Origin: Branchiostoma belcheri
Lineage: Eukaryota > Chordata > Leptocardii > Amphioxiformes > Branchiostomatidae
Assembly: GCF_001625305.1 (NCBI RefSeq)
Contig: NW_017804520.1
Coordinates: 695,654 to 759,653 of the forward strand
DNA: 64,000 nucleotides
Direction of reading: 5' to 3'
Part shown: piece after piece, positions 1 to 11,389 of the stretch
How the letters are laid out: each line of letters opens with the position of its first letter
Numbering within the stretch: the first letter of the stretch is position 1
Position numbers and translations under genes: made by a program
The notes under the pieces: generated by a model
Databases searched by the model: none
What the model was told of the DNA's origin: nothing
What the model saw: the letters and a program-made list of their open reading frames with translations, nothing else

Positions 1-191
1 GTGTACAGTATGGGGTGGGATGGTGAGAAAGGAGAAAAAACGTAACGCACTAGACCCCCCCCCACACAAAAAAAAAACATGGAAAAACGTCAACACTAAG
101 CCTTTTTCTGTAGCAATAGCCCATATATAAGCTAAGCTTGTTAAAGTCAATACAAGTTATCACTACACGTTGCACGTTAAAATAGACTCAC

Positions 192-347
192 AAGAAAGTA
201 AAAGGTTCGCACGAAGCCCTTGATGATGAAGACTTTTCTCGGTTCCGTGACGCCAGGAGGCAGGGACGAGTACAGGTAAGCCGTGAACACCGCCACGCCC
301 ACGGCACTGGCGGACGTCAGCCATGTCACAACACCTACAACACCCAT
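192..347 (-). CDS. AADAC/NCEH1-like esterase, first coding exon (partial gene)
   Basis: A single exon of 52 codons. It starts at an ATG (347-345) and ends exactly at a GTGAGT donor (191-186) in phase 0. The protein begins MGVVGVV, has a hydrophobic stretch of about 25 residues, then AYLYSSLPPGVTEP. This matches the N-terminal signal-anchor layout of arylacetamide deacetylase and neutral cholesterol ester hydrolase 1, where a membrane helix is followed by a Y-x-Y-x-P-L-P-x-x-V-x-x-P-type motif. Members of that family are ER-membrane type II alpha/beta hydrolases with an HGGG oxyanion motif. That motif and the catalytic domain would lie beyond the left edge, so the enzyme call rests on the N-terminus alone. 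The longer open frame here in another phase is a shadow. Confidence 0.5.
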
Positions 348-1137
348 GTCGTCGTTCGTCTATAGAGGAATATATAACGCAAGATCCTCCACAGGTTGGC
401 ATTGTAAAAGAACGAAATACAGCTAATGCGACATTTCTAATGTAATAACTGTTCAATGAATAATTTGTCCGTTAGAACATTCCCCCCCAGCCATGGTGAG
501 TCGGAATGGACTTTGACCTATCGCTCAAAGAGGAAACGGGTTGGCAAGCTAGTTCCTAGTGAAACAACCTGTTATGTTGATCTAGCTAGCTACTGTAACG
601 TTCCTTACTAGTCTCACTCTGCAGTTTTGACGATATTTAGCACAGTTTTTAAATGATCGAAGAGTTTAAACTTACAAGTGTCCTGCAAAATTGCCGCACG
701 TTCTGGACCCTGCCCGACAAACGACGCGGTTTATATGAACAACTCAGAGCTGGTCACCTTAGTAGCACCTCTAGGCGGAGATACTGCAAACTGCAGATAT
801 GAGGGCATGTCAAGAGCATTAACGTTATACCTGCGCATTTTCCTTTGGTGACCTCTTTTGTGTGAGGTTAAACAGGTGCATCACCAGGCTTTAAATAAAC
901 CATCCAGGACAGAAAACAAAGGCACAGAAACTCAGAATAAATTCATCATGTTGCATAGTAGAACTTAAGGCATTAAATGTTGCAACTTTATAATTATGTA
1001 CATGTATCATCTACATGAATACATATATATGCATAACAGTAAGGACATTATATGCCCTTGATATTATATAGCATTTCATTCTATGACGTACATCACAATG
1101 TTAAATTGCTATAGAAATTGACATGTCTTTACGACAC

Positions 1138-1166
1138 TTTCTTCTTCTTCTTCTTCTTCTTCTTAT
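1138..1166. repeat. (TTC)n microsatellite
   Basis: About eight uninterrupted TTC units. It adjoins a stretch that resembles the edge of the SINE-like repeat just downstream. Confidence 0.85.
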
Positions 1167-1282
1167 GCAAGTTTTACGTCTATTGATTCCCCGTATTTCG
1201 GGGGTATAGACGTGCTTGCACAGGTGCATGTTTGGGCTTGCCATTTTGCCCCTCAGCATGCTGAGGTGCACAACAGCAAGCC

Positions 1283-1495
1283 TGTGCAAGTCTTTTTTTT
1301 TTGAAGCAAGGTTTTTACTGACTGGATGCCCTTCCTAACGTCAAACTCTAAAGTTTTTTGACAGCTTTCAGAGACTGGCTGTATGAGGAAATGTGTGTTA
1401 AGTGCCTTTCCCAAGGGCACAACATCGGGGTATGTAGTAGGTGGATTTGAACCCAGGGCCCCCGGGTCCCGGGCCGAAAGCCCCACCACTACACT
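1283..1495 (-). mobile_element. tRNA-derived SINE, minus strand
   Basis: Read on the minus strand, the head carries a pol III B-box-like GGGTTCAAATCC just after a GTAGTGGTGGGG stretch that could be the A box. The body includes the AAGTCTTTTT...GAAGCAAG segment that recurs at 57125-57165. The GC-rich head (about 1445-1490) stands out from the AT-rich surroundings. This is a repeat, not a functional tRNA: no cloverleaf closes. Confidence 0.6.
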
Positions 1496-1928
1496 TTACA
1501 TTATATATGATATTATTTTTTCAATGTGTTCAAAATTTACAAAAGAATATAGATAAATGTAAAATTGTTATTACAACAGACAATTGGGGCAATAAAAACA
1601 CATATAGCTAGAGAATTGATGCCCTAAAAAGAATCTTTACAATATTTGGTAATTTCATATAAATTTGCTTTGAGAGGAATTGCGAAGAAACAATCATAGT
1701 AGAACTTCATTCTAACACAAAAGAACAAAGTGAAATTATTCCCTGTAATGTAATGAACCAATAACAATAACCTTCCATGCAAATGTGATGTAATTTTCTA
1801 TTCTGATAATCAATTAAGTGAAATGAAGTTAATGCTCTGTTTCTCCTGTAATGGCGGTAACACTTTATACTTCTGCACCTAATAAATTGTGTATTTTTGT
1901 GAATCCATCAGCTTATTATGTGGTCTTT

Positions 1929-2078
1929 GGCCTATTAAGTTGTCATCAGTCTGTTATGATGTCATCAGTCTGTTATGATGTCATCAGCCTGTTATGATGT
2001 CATCAGCCTGTTATGATGTCAGTAGCCTGTCATGATGTCATCAGTTCATTGTGATGTCACATCCTGTTATGATGTCAC
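1929..2078. repeat. 19-bp minisatellite, about 7 units, reaching the TPR-SGNH stop codon
   Basis: The unit CAGYCTGTTATGATGTCAT repeats with a 19-bp period and increasing divergence to the right. The last unit contains the TGA stop of the minus-strand gene (2077-2075), so the start of the 3' UTR is made of this array. Confidence 0.9.
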
Positions 2079-5000
2079 TTCCTGGGACTGCTGGTGGTTC
2101 TTCTCTCCTGTGCCTCGGACAAGGCCTTTTCAAGTCTCTCCACATAGCAAGGGTGCAGGTGTGTGCCATCAAACTCTGTCAACAAAAAAATGAAAAGATT
2201 TTTGATTAGATGAAAGATCACAAACTTCATAAACAGGAACGTTATAACCAAATATCATAAAGATCCATCTATGACTTCATATTAAAGTTATGGTTTTCAC
2301 AGACATGCAAAAAGACATGAAAATATTAATTCTTACTGAAACACATGCAAATGTATGGTGACAAGAGTTGAAATCTCTCCTGCTATAAAATTGCAACATG
2401 ATGTAACCCAACATCAGTTACCATCGTGACAGACGTTCGGTTCAGGTCATTGACCTTATTTGGAGAAGAAGAGGAAAAGAAACAGAGCAAAAACATGCAA
2501 AGGAAACAAATTATATGAACCAAGATGGCCCCCAAACTTACCAAATTTGGAGTCGAGCATGGTCCCATGATCACACAGCAGTTCATCCACAAAGTCCAGC
2601 CAGTGTAGACCTGACGTGGATTCCACCTTGGACTTCAGGGCCTTGTTAAACTTCATCACAGTTTGTCTGAAATGTAAACATCATAATGTGAATATCAATC
2701 ATCTGAATATCATAAGGGCTCAGCATGTCTGCAGAACTCACTGCGCCTGTGCAAAACCCTGATTTTTCACGTTTTTCACGGTTGGATGTTTGGTCAATGT
2801 TGCTTCAGAATTTTGCCCGTTGCAGATGATATCTTTTCCGACATGACATTTGGAAAGTACAGACAGGATGTTAACCCTATACAAATACGGCCTTCTATGA
2901 GGCACTCTGCTGAAGTGCTATAGATGCACAATATGTTATGGGTTTTTCATAGGTACAGTACATTCTGCTGACGCTAAGCTAAGGGCTCCATTCTGCTTTT
3001 AGTAGTTTTATTTTCTTTCATCCCAGGAAGCATTTGTGCATCTATAGTAACATATTTTCCTTACTTCAAATTTTAGTTGACTTCAGTACAAATATACATG
3101 CTTAAGGACAATTGAAGAAATGGCATATTTGGGATGGTCTGATGTCTTATTTCTCACCTGGTGAGATCTAGTACAGGTGGGACTGGGTGAACAAACACAG
3201 TGAACTTGTACTTCCTCTTCAGCACCAGTAGAGCCTGGGTGTAGATCTCTAGCAGTCTGCTGATGCCATCTTCCATGGTCTGTAGAATCATAAATACATG
3301 TAAAGACAAACTAAAAAGACATGACTTTTGCTTTGCCTTCACAAGCAAAGTAAGACAATTGTCACATTTCCAAACCTGGCTACCGACCAAACCTGGCTAC
3401 TGGCTACTGACTAAGCACAACAGTATGGAAGCTGCAGAGAAATTCAATACAACAATTGCACTTCACTAATCTCAAAGTGGGGGTTACTAAAGGCTATACC
3501 ACCAGTGCTATACCTGCAATTGCAACAGTCCTTGTTGGACTACCAAAACTTTCAACAGTGTTTAAAGATTAGACAATAAATTTGGTCTTTTCTATGGACA
3601 TAATATCCCAGTCGGCTAGGGATTCAAAAGTCAGCAACCCTTAAACCAAGACCTATATTAATATTTGGCCTCTCAAAGAGGATTTACAAACTCACGTCAT
3701 ATCTGCACTTGGCGACGCACACAGGCAGTGCCTCACGACAGTCAATCTCTCCAAACACGAAGATCACGGTGGACTTTCTCGGTGCCTTCTTCATGACGTT
3801 GTAGAAGTTCTCCTTGGTGAAGAATTTGGCCTCTGGTCTCATGTGCCAAATCTTTGTGCCGGTGGACAGAAGGGGATGGATGACATGGGTGGAACCCTGT
3901 GGGGAGGAAACATGAGACTTGTAGATCATTGGTAAATCAGTGTTCTATAGCCAGCCTAAAATTTTAAAGGTAAGGCCACACTGATTCAATTTTATGGATG
4001 ACATCCACGCGCGCATTAATTTTTGACTACTAGTATTCTAAAAAAAATCCTCTTAGGGTCTGGCCTGGGTGCCATCCTCTGCAGTCCATGGTAGCTAGTG
4101 ACAATAGGAAGCCGGCGGTAACTATGGAGGATTTTACCTACGCTACCGAAGCTCTACGGAACTCTAGAACTTACATGTAGTACAGTGCCGACTCATAAAT
4201 GCTGCAAAAGACCAGCATGTGTCAGCTTGTTGCAAATTCATAATGCTAGCCTTGTATTCCTGAGGTTTAGCAGCATTTTTCTGGCTGAATTTTTTTATTA
4301 GCCCATGTGCACTAGTTTGGGGGTCTTCAGAGGATGTCATCTATAAAATTAAGTCAGTGTGGCCTAAAGGTAAAGATGGCAGCATGAGTTACCTTGTACT
4401 GAACAGACCTCCATGCAGGAGTGATACAGTGACTGTCCCCAGCCAGGTACACAAACTGGGGGCTGTTCTCCAGGCAGGCAGGGTTCAGTTTTATCTTCAT
4501 CACCTGGAAAGACATTTTTGGTGTCACCTGAAGTCATGGTACAATGTATGGCAACGACATTTGGACATACAAATGTAGTACCAAAAGTAAAGGGTATAGA
4601 ATGAAAATTAACATATTGATTACTAAACATCAAGAGCCAATAATACAGTATATATGTACAATCAAGCAGGGCTAATCATAAGTTTTCGTCATTTTTTATT
4701 TAATGTGTACATCCTATACATGCTATGACCATGAAACAGATGATGCCAAAAGGTTTCTTTTATTTACAGATATTTATTGATAAAAGACTGTAATAAATAC
4801 TGATCTGCCAATAAAATTTCAGTTTTTGGTGTCTCAAGAGGCTATTTTAGCCCAAGTGAGTGCAGTTCTGTCCCTGTCCTTGGTGCTGAATTTCTAGTTT
4901 TGGTTTCCTTCCAATGGCAAAAGTGGACAACAGTGAAATGGTAAAAAGTCTATCTTAAGATCATTGTGTTCCAAGAGGCTATTTTAGCCCAAGTGAGTAC

Positions 5001-8000
5001 ACTTCTGTCCCTGTCCTTGGTGCTGACTTCCTGGTTTTGGTTTTCTTCCAATGACAAAACTGTTCAACAGTGAAAAAAATTCTATCTTATAAGATCACTG
5101 ATTTTCTATACCTGACTTATGGTAGAGTAATATGCCGCTTCATTTCTTATCAGAGTTGTGTGTAAGTCCCTGTCTGCATGTGCTGGATCTGTAAGGAGAA
5201 ATGATGCTTAGATCAGGCGTTAAAAGTAGTACTGAAGTGGTAGGATACAAGTAAATGTTGGCATGCATGTAAATGGATGAGACAAACGTAAAATCTGACA
5301 TACTTAAAACGCAAAATATTAGGGAAAAACACAAGAAAGCAAACACTCAACCATGCAGACACACAGAAAACTCTGTACGCTGGCGTAACAACAAGAACTA
5401 AACAACTTACCAAGCAGTTTTGTGAAAGAAGGCACTAGCCCCAGGGCTCCCTTCACAAAGAGTATCTTCACCAGTGTGAACATGACAGCCAACAGGTTGA
5501 GCTCCTGATCATTGTAGGCCCTCTGTTGGGGCGGCTGGACATCAGCTGAGATCCCAGACACTCTGGGATATGTGGCTAGAGATACACGGGAAATTTCAAA
5601 TTTTAAGTGATCTTGAAACAGTTTAGCCCACTGAAGACAGATGATATGTACACTATGTACAGGTTCATTGTACAAAGTTTAAAATTATTTCCCTACAGTT
5701 TGTAGCTCTCATTGACAAGTACAATGAACAGTGCTAACTAACAACTATGACTCTTTGCAGTAGCATTTTTGTAAGAGGGGTGAAAAATAACAGCTGAATT
5801 TGTTGCGTCTTGATCCAGAGGCAGGGTCCCTGAGTCCATTGAACTACCCATCTTACAAGGAGTATAAAAGTTTTTGGATAAAATGTTGAGGCATAGAAAG
5901 AACATGTGGTGATCCTACAATTGAGTTAGCTCACCATGGAGATATATGTCCTCCTTAACTGCCTTCAGAATTGGCAGAAACACTTTGTTTTTGAGACCAG
6001 CGATGGACATGTCAGGATGCTGCTTCAAGAAGGTCCTGGGTAGACAAAAATATAATCTGAATTTAATTCCATCAGTCTGTAATAGTATTTTTTGTCTAAT
6101 CTTTATGCATTTATCTGACATTGGGATCCTCTAACACTTTTACAGTTTAGCAATGATAGCTACACAATTTTGAATAGTTTGTATTCTAAATGCAAGGTGT
6201 GTTCAGCTCTATGCCCTAGGTCAGTGTCTTCAACTTCAAACTTTCCTTTACCTTATCCTTTTGAAAGCTTCTCCGTGCCTGTCCTGCACCTCAAACATGT
6301 GGATGAGTGAGAGGAAGGCAGTACAGTGGGCCGGCTCCACCTGCATGGCATGCTCCAGGAGCTGGGCAGAATTGGACACATCTGGTGGAAAAAAAATTAC
6401 TTTATGAAGCAAGCTTCCACTGTAATTTCCAATTAAGAAATTGGACCTACCTAAATTTTTGACTGTACAACTCCAGTCTATGTTAAGGAATAAGGGGTCA
6501 TACAATATAGCAGTAGGCAATAGTCATAAAATATACAACAAGATTTACCTCCATGGTCCCTAAAGACATTGGACAAGAAGACCAGAGCAGGAACTGACTT
6601 GATGGCTTCATGGATTTCCCTGGTATGAAAGAAGGAATCAATGGCAGATTTTTATTGCTATCTCTGCCTATTAAGCTATCAACATTAATAGCTAACCTTG
6701 TGTGTTGTGAAGAGACTCATGTTGTGTACATCTTAACCTAAGATACCCAAAGTATATATTGCTGCAACCTTAACCTACAGCACACTAATTTAATATTTGG
6801 CTACTAATTCTCTATTTGTCACAACATAATATAGCTCAGATCTGAGATGTATTTGCCCCAGACAATGAATTCTATGCAGTAGCATGTAAGTGGGGTGAAC
6901 AACAACAGCTTCAACTCACCCCTCTAGTATCTTGAGACCATTAGGAATGTATTTCATCATGTTGACCAACCGGTCTCTGGGTAACATCCAGTCTTTCTTG
7001 TTGACCATGAGGGTCATGACGATGGTCAGAGCCTCCTTGGCATGTATTGGACTCATTTTGTACGTCAGCTCGGCGTACTCTAACAGAGCCTCCAGGTGGT
7101 CCTTTTTCTCTTTCACCACTGCCTGCGTTGGTTAACAGAGGTCTTTTTTACACAACCAGTCATCACGATGAAAGACTTACTACTATCTAGTTGAAGTTTC
7201 CGTAACCTTTTAGTGTGCTACTGGGTTTATAGATGAAGCAGTAGTACTTAGTAGATTGACAATTTTTGTATGATGACATTGATGTTTCTGACATTACAGA
7301 GAAGACATGCTTTTCCAGTCCTACTCATGAAACTGGTAACCTTGAACTGACCTTCCAGACTTGTTACGTGATGACAATGGAATAACCAAAAAATTTGCAA
7401 TCATTCTAAAAGCGAAATATTACCTGACACATCTGTAGAGCCATTGTGTGTTTCCCCAGCAGTATAAAGGCCTTTGCAAGCTGCACCTAAATGAGAGACG
7501 GCCATATTGGATCATCACTTAACCCAATTTGGCTTAACAGATCAGACTGATTGCCATTATTGTTATCTTAATAATGACAACGTGACCATTAGTCGTGATG
7601 AATGCTGGTATTAACATCTTTATCAGGTAAACCTTTCCTTTGGGAGTTAAGCTTGAAATTGAATCTAAATTTGCATTCTAAAGAGACAAGAAACAAGTAT
7701 TCACTAGAAATGTAACATTTACAAAGCAAAAGCATAATGTTTACCTTCGCATATGGTCTGCTCTAAGTCTAAATCCTTCCTGCTATAAAATTGCAACAGA
7801 TGTAACCCAACACTAGTTATCATGGTGACAGACATCTGGTTCAGGTCATTGACCTTACCGTTATTGGTTTGGAGAAGAAGAAGAAGTGGAAACAGAGCAA
7901 AAAATAAATGTTTTCCTTCGGTAAACATAAAAAAAAATTCTTAAGTACGAATGGTGCTGACATTACAGTATGATTCCATACTTTATAGGGAGACTTGCTT

Positions 8001-10889
8001 TTACCTGAATATCAAACAGCTGGGAGGGTTTGGTTTCAGGTTTCTTCTCCATCATGTCCTTAGCTTCAAACAGGAGTCGGCTTGCCTCCTTCCCACGGCC
8101 AAGCTCAAGCAAGCAGTCTGCAAGGCTAGAGGTCACAAATGTCACAGTTCAAGGTCATGTCATTGGAACTGTTTAGCAAAGGCTCAGTCTAATCATCTCT
8201 TTCTTTATAAACGTATGATTACTACCAACACAGATAAGCTTTCATGATATCTCTTTCTTTGTTTGATGAATTGAGGTGATGAGTTAAATGTACAATAAAA
8301 GTATGTATTGACTAGTTGTGTACGTACCGACATTTGAGGTCTGCATGATCAGGAAAAGCGTCTACGGCTGTTCTGAGGTAGTCCAGGGCTTTATTAGGGC
8401 GCTCAGCATTCCTATAGATGGATGCTACCAGGAAAAATTTATCAAGTATTACATAATACAGTAATAAATGTTCTTGATTGTCTTACTTTATTGTTTGGAT
8501 TTGGATGGTGAAGTACTGTAAATTCATTTATTTTTACAGGGAATTAATTTTGTGGTGTTTTGAGTTTGTAGTCAAAATTATTACTGGTATATTGTAGCAC
8601 AAAACACATATCATTTGTGGTGTCATTATTTAAGACCACTGTGATATTTTTTTCAGATTTACAGTAATTCTGAAGCCTTACCCAACCCTAGCAGGCACTC
8701 CTTCTGGTGGGGGAACAGTCTTTCAATTTGTGCATAGATTTTGACGGCTTCGTCACAGTGTTTCTGCTCCACCAGTCTCTGTGCATTCTGCATACACTTG
8801 GCAATCAGAACCTGCTGGGCATCATGTCCTGTATTCAGCCTGGGGGCAACAAAAACATCCATGGAAACTTAAAGATGCTGTAAGATACATAGAAACTTTA
8901 AAGAACAAGATGAGAATAAGCCAGATCATGCTTGATACCAAGTCCAAGGTGTGTTTTGTTTTATGTCTTAGAGGCCTCGAACTTTGACATCACGCCATAC
9001 TTGTGCAGTTAGAACAAGGTTTCAACCTGCTTGGTTGAAACAAGGATATCGATCATATAGTGTCAACCATGAACCTACTTATTTATGCCGTAAGTTTAAA
9101 CTGTAATTTCAAATGTCTTGTTCAATGAACCCAAATTTTTCTCCAGTCTTTGTCAAGGAATGAGCAATCCACTGCATCCGGCATATATATATGACGTCTA
9201 CCAACACAGATGAACTTAATCATGATCAGATGTGACACTAACTCTTTGTTCCTTTCCTTCTTGAGTTGTGCTATTTGTAGATTGGCTATGGAGACGTCGT
9301 CGAAGGACCCTTCCCAGGAATGTCTCCTCTGTGGGCTGCTCCTCAGCTCTCCTCCAGGAGACTCCCCCTCAAGCAAGTCCCTCATGTCCTCAAAGTCTTC
9401 TGAAGAGAAAGACGTAGTTCTTCAAAATTGGAATTTGATATCAACTTCTTCTGGTGGGGAAAATTTAGATTGTGAAATGACATCCTATATAATGTCCCGG
9501 GATTATGCAATGACTTTCAAGCTGAAATTTGGTTTGGATATTTTTTAATCTAAACGTTGATAACACAATGTATACTTTTGTTTCACTTTGTGTGGAATGG
9601 AAACATTATAAGGCCATTGTTGCAGTCTTGTCAGATAGAGCAAATTGAAATGAAATTCTCCATTTCCTGATATTGTTTACAGATCAGTTATTTCCTTACA
9701 AGGAATACCAACCTATGTCATCATCAGTCTGGGTACGAGAGGGCACTTCAGCTGCATTAGATGCTTCTTCTCTCAAAGTACTGGTTTGGATGTTGTCATC
9801 ACCTTTCTCTGTTTCTACTTGACTGCTTTGTGCAGAAGGCACTGGCTCTGGGAGTAAAAAAACAAAACATATCAAAAGTCTTTGAGTTGAAAAGTATTGA
9901 GAGTAAGGGGTTGGAAACAGCTACTGTTGTAATTAGAAGGGTGTTGGAACAGTGTTAAAATGTTTTAATTGTCAAAGACATGGAAAATTGTGTTTGTTGA
10001 AGTATTGACATTACTGATCAATACTGGACAAAGGTTGGAAAGAATAAATTAGTTATTACATTATATATTGCATTATAATAGTTTTTATATCATATATTAC
10101 CAGTAACTGCAGGTGGTCCTTTGGACATCACAAAAATATCCTCCTGGTCTCGCACCATTCTGGACACTTGTTCCTCATTGGACAAAGCCTGCCTTGAGCT
10201 GTACATGATAAATTTACATGATGTAAAAATCAACCTATGTAAACCAATTACCGTAATTTTGTAAGTAAATTTCTGAATACAAAGATGACACAAAAGACCA
10301 ACATGGACCAAATAGTAAGGCATGGTAAGTACATTTTTAACCATTGTTTAACTACTTGAAATATATGAACTTCAAGATAATTGCTCACCTTGGAGACTTT
10401 GTGACAAAAACATCTTCAACATCCAGTTCACAAACACCTTGGAACTTCTGGTTGTAGGACTCTATGAATTGCTGAAAATAACTATGAAACTTAGTATCCA
10501 CACAGCTTAATTCTTAAAAGGCAGAGGCTATTGACGCAATGCTCCTGTAAATAAGAATTATTATTTTAACACTTAACATGCTGGCGCAAATTCAAGGTAA
10601 TTAACGTATAAGTATGGAGATTGCAAATTCAGAAAAAAAGAATCAGTAGGAATTCAACAGTCTTTCAAAGAAACTAACAAGTCTACATTGATAATAGAAA
10701 TAAGGATGACCAAGTCAATAAACTGATTGTTGTTATTTGTTTATCTTTGCTATGTTTGATATTAAAAAAAAGTGTTCTGCCATATTCCTTTACCTCTAAA
10801 AGATTTCCAATAGTTCCTTCATGTTGTTCTTCCCAGCTGAACACCACTGTGTACTGAGGGTTGTCTTCCCGGTGGACATAGAACTTCAT
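2075..10889 (-). CDS. Ubiquitin-like/TPR/SGNH-hydrolase-like protein, 20 exons, uncharacterised
   Basis: Exons (high..low): 10889-10794, 10471-10389, 10198-10101, 9847-9713, 9399-9243, 8839-8682, 8424-8328, 8125-8005, 7486-7424, 7122-6920, 6619-6549, 6381-6252, 6035-5935, 5575-5411, 5188-5112, 4503-4393, 3896-3696, 3279-3158, 2666-2542, 2175-2075. All introns are GT-AG and all phases agree, giving 2415 bp and 804 residues. Start: an in-frame TGA lies three codons upstream of the ATG at 10889, with an AG just before it, so a 5' UTR exon probably precedes. Residues 1-90 look ubiquitin-like, about 175-585 form TPR-type helical pairs, and 586-804 carry SGNH blocks: G-D-S-H with Ser609, Gly635, GEID at 671-674, and D774-x-x-H777. 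No signal peptide is visible, so a cytosolic protein is inferred. I do not recognise a named orthologue; function is unknown beyond a possible esterase or acyl hydrolase. Confidence 0.85.
2355..2500 (-). mobile_element. Interspersed element D copy
   Basis: One of five copies in the window of the same element (others at 7735-7935, 34425-34575, 40343-40545, 46205-46425). The shared core includes CCTGCTATAAAATTGCAAC, a CAGTTACCATSGTGACAGAC block, GGTCATTGACCTTA and a GAAGAAGAAG tract before GAAACAGAGCAAAAAC. It lies in the last-but-one intron of the TPR-SGNH gene. Confidence 0.75.
3971..4366. mobile_element. MITE with about 35-bp terminal inverted repeats
   Basis: The left end TAAGGCCACACTGATTCAAT continues into TTTTATGGATGACATCC. 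The right end is its inverted complement with a few mismatches: GGATGTCATC...AGTCAGTGTGGCCTA. The length is about 396 bp, inside an intron of the TPR-SGNH gene. The outermost AGGCCACAC matches the ends of MITE family A (19463, 26552), so the two are related. Confidence 0.8.
4830..5103. repeat. Tandem duplication, period 137 bp
   Basis: Two adjacent copies of a 137-bp unit containing AAGAGGCTATTTTAGCCC and CTGTCCCTGTCCTTGGTGCT, within the intron between the exons at 5188-5112 and 4503-4393. The second copy ends only a few bases from the donor of exon 5188-5112. Confidence 0.85.
7735..7935 (-). mobile_element. Interspersed element D copy
   Basis: Same core as the copy at 2355-2500 in the same orientation, with a short insertion (CGTTATTGGTT) before the GAAGAAGAAG tract. 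It lies in the intron between exons 8125-8005 and 7486-7424. Confidence 0.75.
8514..8666. mobile_element. Short MITE, TACTGTAAAT ends
   Basis: Starts TACTGTAAATTCATTTATTT and ends with the inverted form GATTTACAGTA, 153 bp in all. A second element with the same ends lies at 54429-54600, and degenerate relatives near 18.8 kb and 24.0-24.2 kb. Confidence 0.6.
10101..10889 (-). other. N-terminal ubiquitin-like (beta-grasp) region
   Basis: Exons 1-3, residues 1-92. The pattern fits a beta-grasp fold: a strand (YTVVFSW), a turn with GTIGNLLEQF leading a helix (IESYNQKF), strands around the DVFVTK segment, then a hydrophilic helix and a final DQEDIFVM strand. This is inferred from spacing and hydrophobicity only; identity to ubiquitin is negligible and no C-terminal GG is present. 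Confidence 0.4.
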
Positions 10890-11389
10890 CCTGCATCACA
10901 TATCATTAACCAGACTGATCTGGCCCTACCATCTCAAATTAGAGGAAGTTCAAAACAATATTGGATGGAACTTTCATCATAACAGTTCTAATAGTTGAGA
11001 AATTGATACATCATGTCAGCATATTGACTGACGACATCGTAGATATGAGTGTTTGATTGCATAAGCAATAGATCTAGGTCCTAGATATTCTTCCTCTGAG
11101 ACCCTAAGGCCAGAAAATGAAACTCCGAAAAGAGATCTGAAGATCAGAAGTCTGCCCAGAATCACCTGGTCACTTGGGAAAAAGAGGAGTGACTGGAAGA
11201 AACCATCTATCCTGGCTGATAGGGAGGCTGAAAGTTGAGAAGGGTAATGATTTCACTTAATTGTAAATCAAGTACCAAATGCGACACAAATCGGTCTTAC
11301 CATAATACGAAGATGATAATGAAATGAATAAAATTTATCTATCAGAAAGTAAGGAGAATTGCTAAGGGAATGAAATGTAACCACCTGTT

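Larger units (their letters stand above)
348..2074. other. Intergenic stretch between two minus-strand genes
   Basis: No exon with plausible splice sites was seen. It should hold the promoter and 5' UTR of the AADAC-like gene (just above 347) and the 3' UTR of the TPR-SGNH gene (just below 2075). It also contains a TTC microsatellite, a tRNA-derived SINE and a 19-bp minisatellite, listed separately. I could not pick out a TATA box or a poly(A) signal. Confidence 0.6.
2075..4503 (-). other. SGNH-hydrolase-like domain of the TPR-SGNH protein
   Basis: This is made by the last five exons, residues 586-804. Block I is YLAGDSHC with the presumed nucleophile Ser609. Block II could be the Gly in LLSTGTK. 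Block III is FVFGEIDCRE, where the usual G-x-N-D reads G-E-I-D, so the oxyanion-hole Asn is replaced. Block V is EFDGTHLHP, supplying D774 and H777. Strand segments VIFVFG and FTVFVHPVPPV fit the flavodoxin-like core. Ser, Asp and His are in the order expected for GDSL/SGNH enzymes, so catalysis is plausible, but substrate is not predictable. The odd block III leaves a non-enzymatic carbohydrate- or acyl-binding role possible. Confidence 0.7.
5112..9399 (-). other. TPR-type helical repeat region
   Basis: Exons 5-15. The clearest TPR pairs are in the exons at 8839-8682, 8424-8328 and 8125-8005: AQRLVEQKHCDEAVKIYAQI, then NAERPNKALDYLRTAVDAFP with PDHADLKCRLADCLLELGR. These have the small-residue, Ala, Pro spacing of about 34 residues typical of TPRs. 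Later helices (for example LEALLEYAELTYKM and LLEHAMQVEPAHCTAFLSL) are more divergent. Such arrays usually act as protein-binding scaffolds. The last part (exon 5575-5411, ending LVPSFTKLLG) may be a linker to the SGNH domain. Confidence 0.7.

Noticed and set aside
163-456. 97-residue frame MNSYYIRNVALAV...
   Set aside because: Wrong frame over the AADAC-like exon; the other frame gives a start, a membrane helix and a donor in phase.
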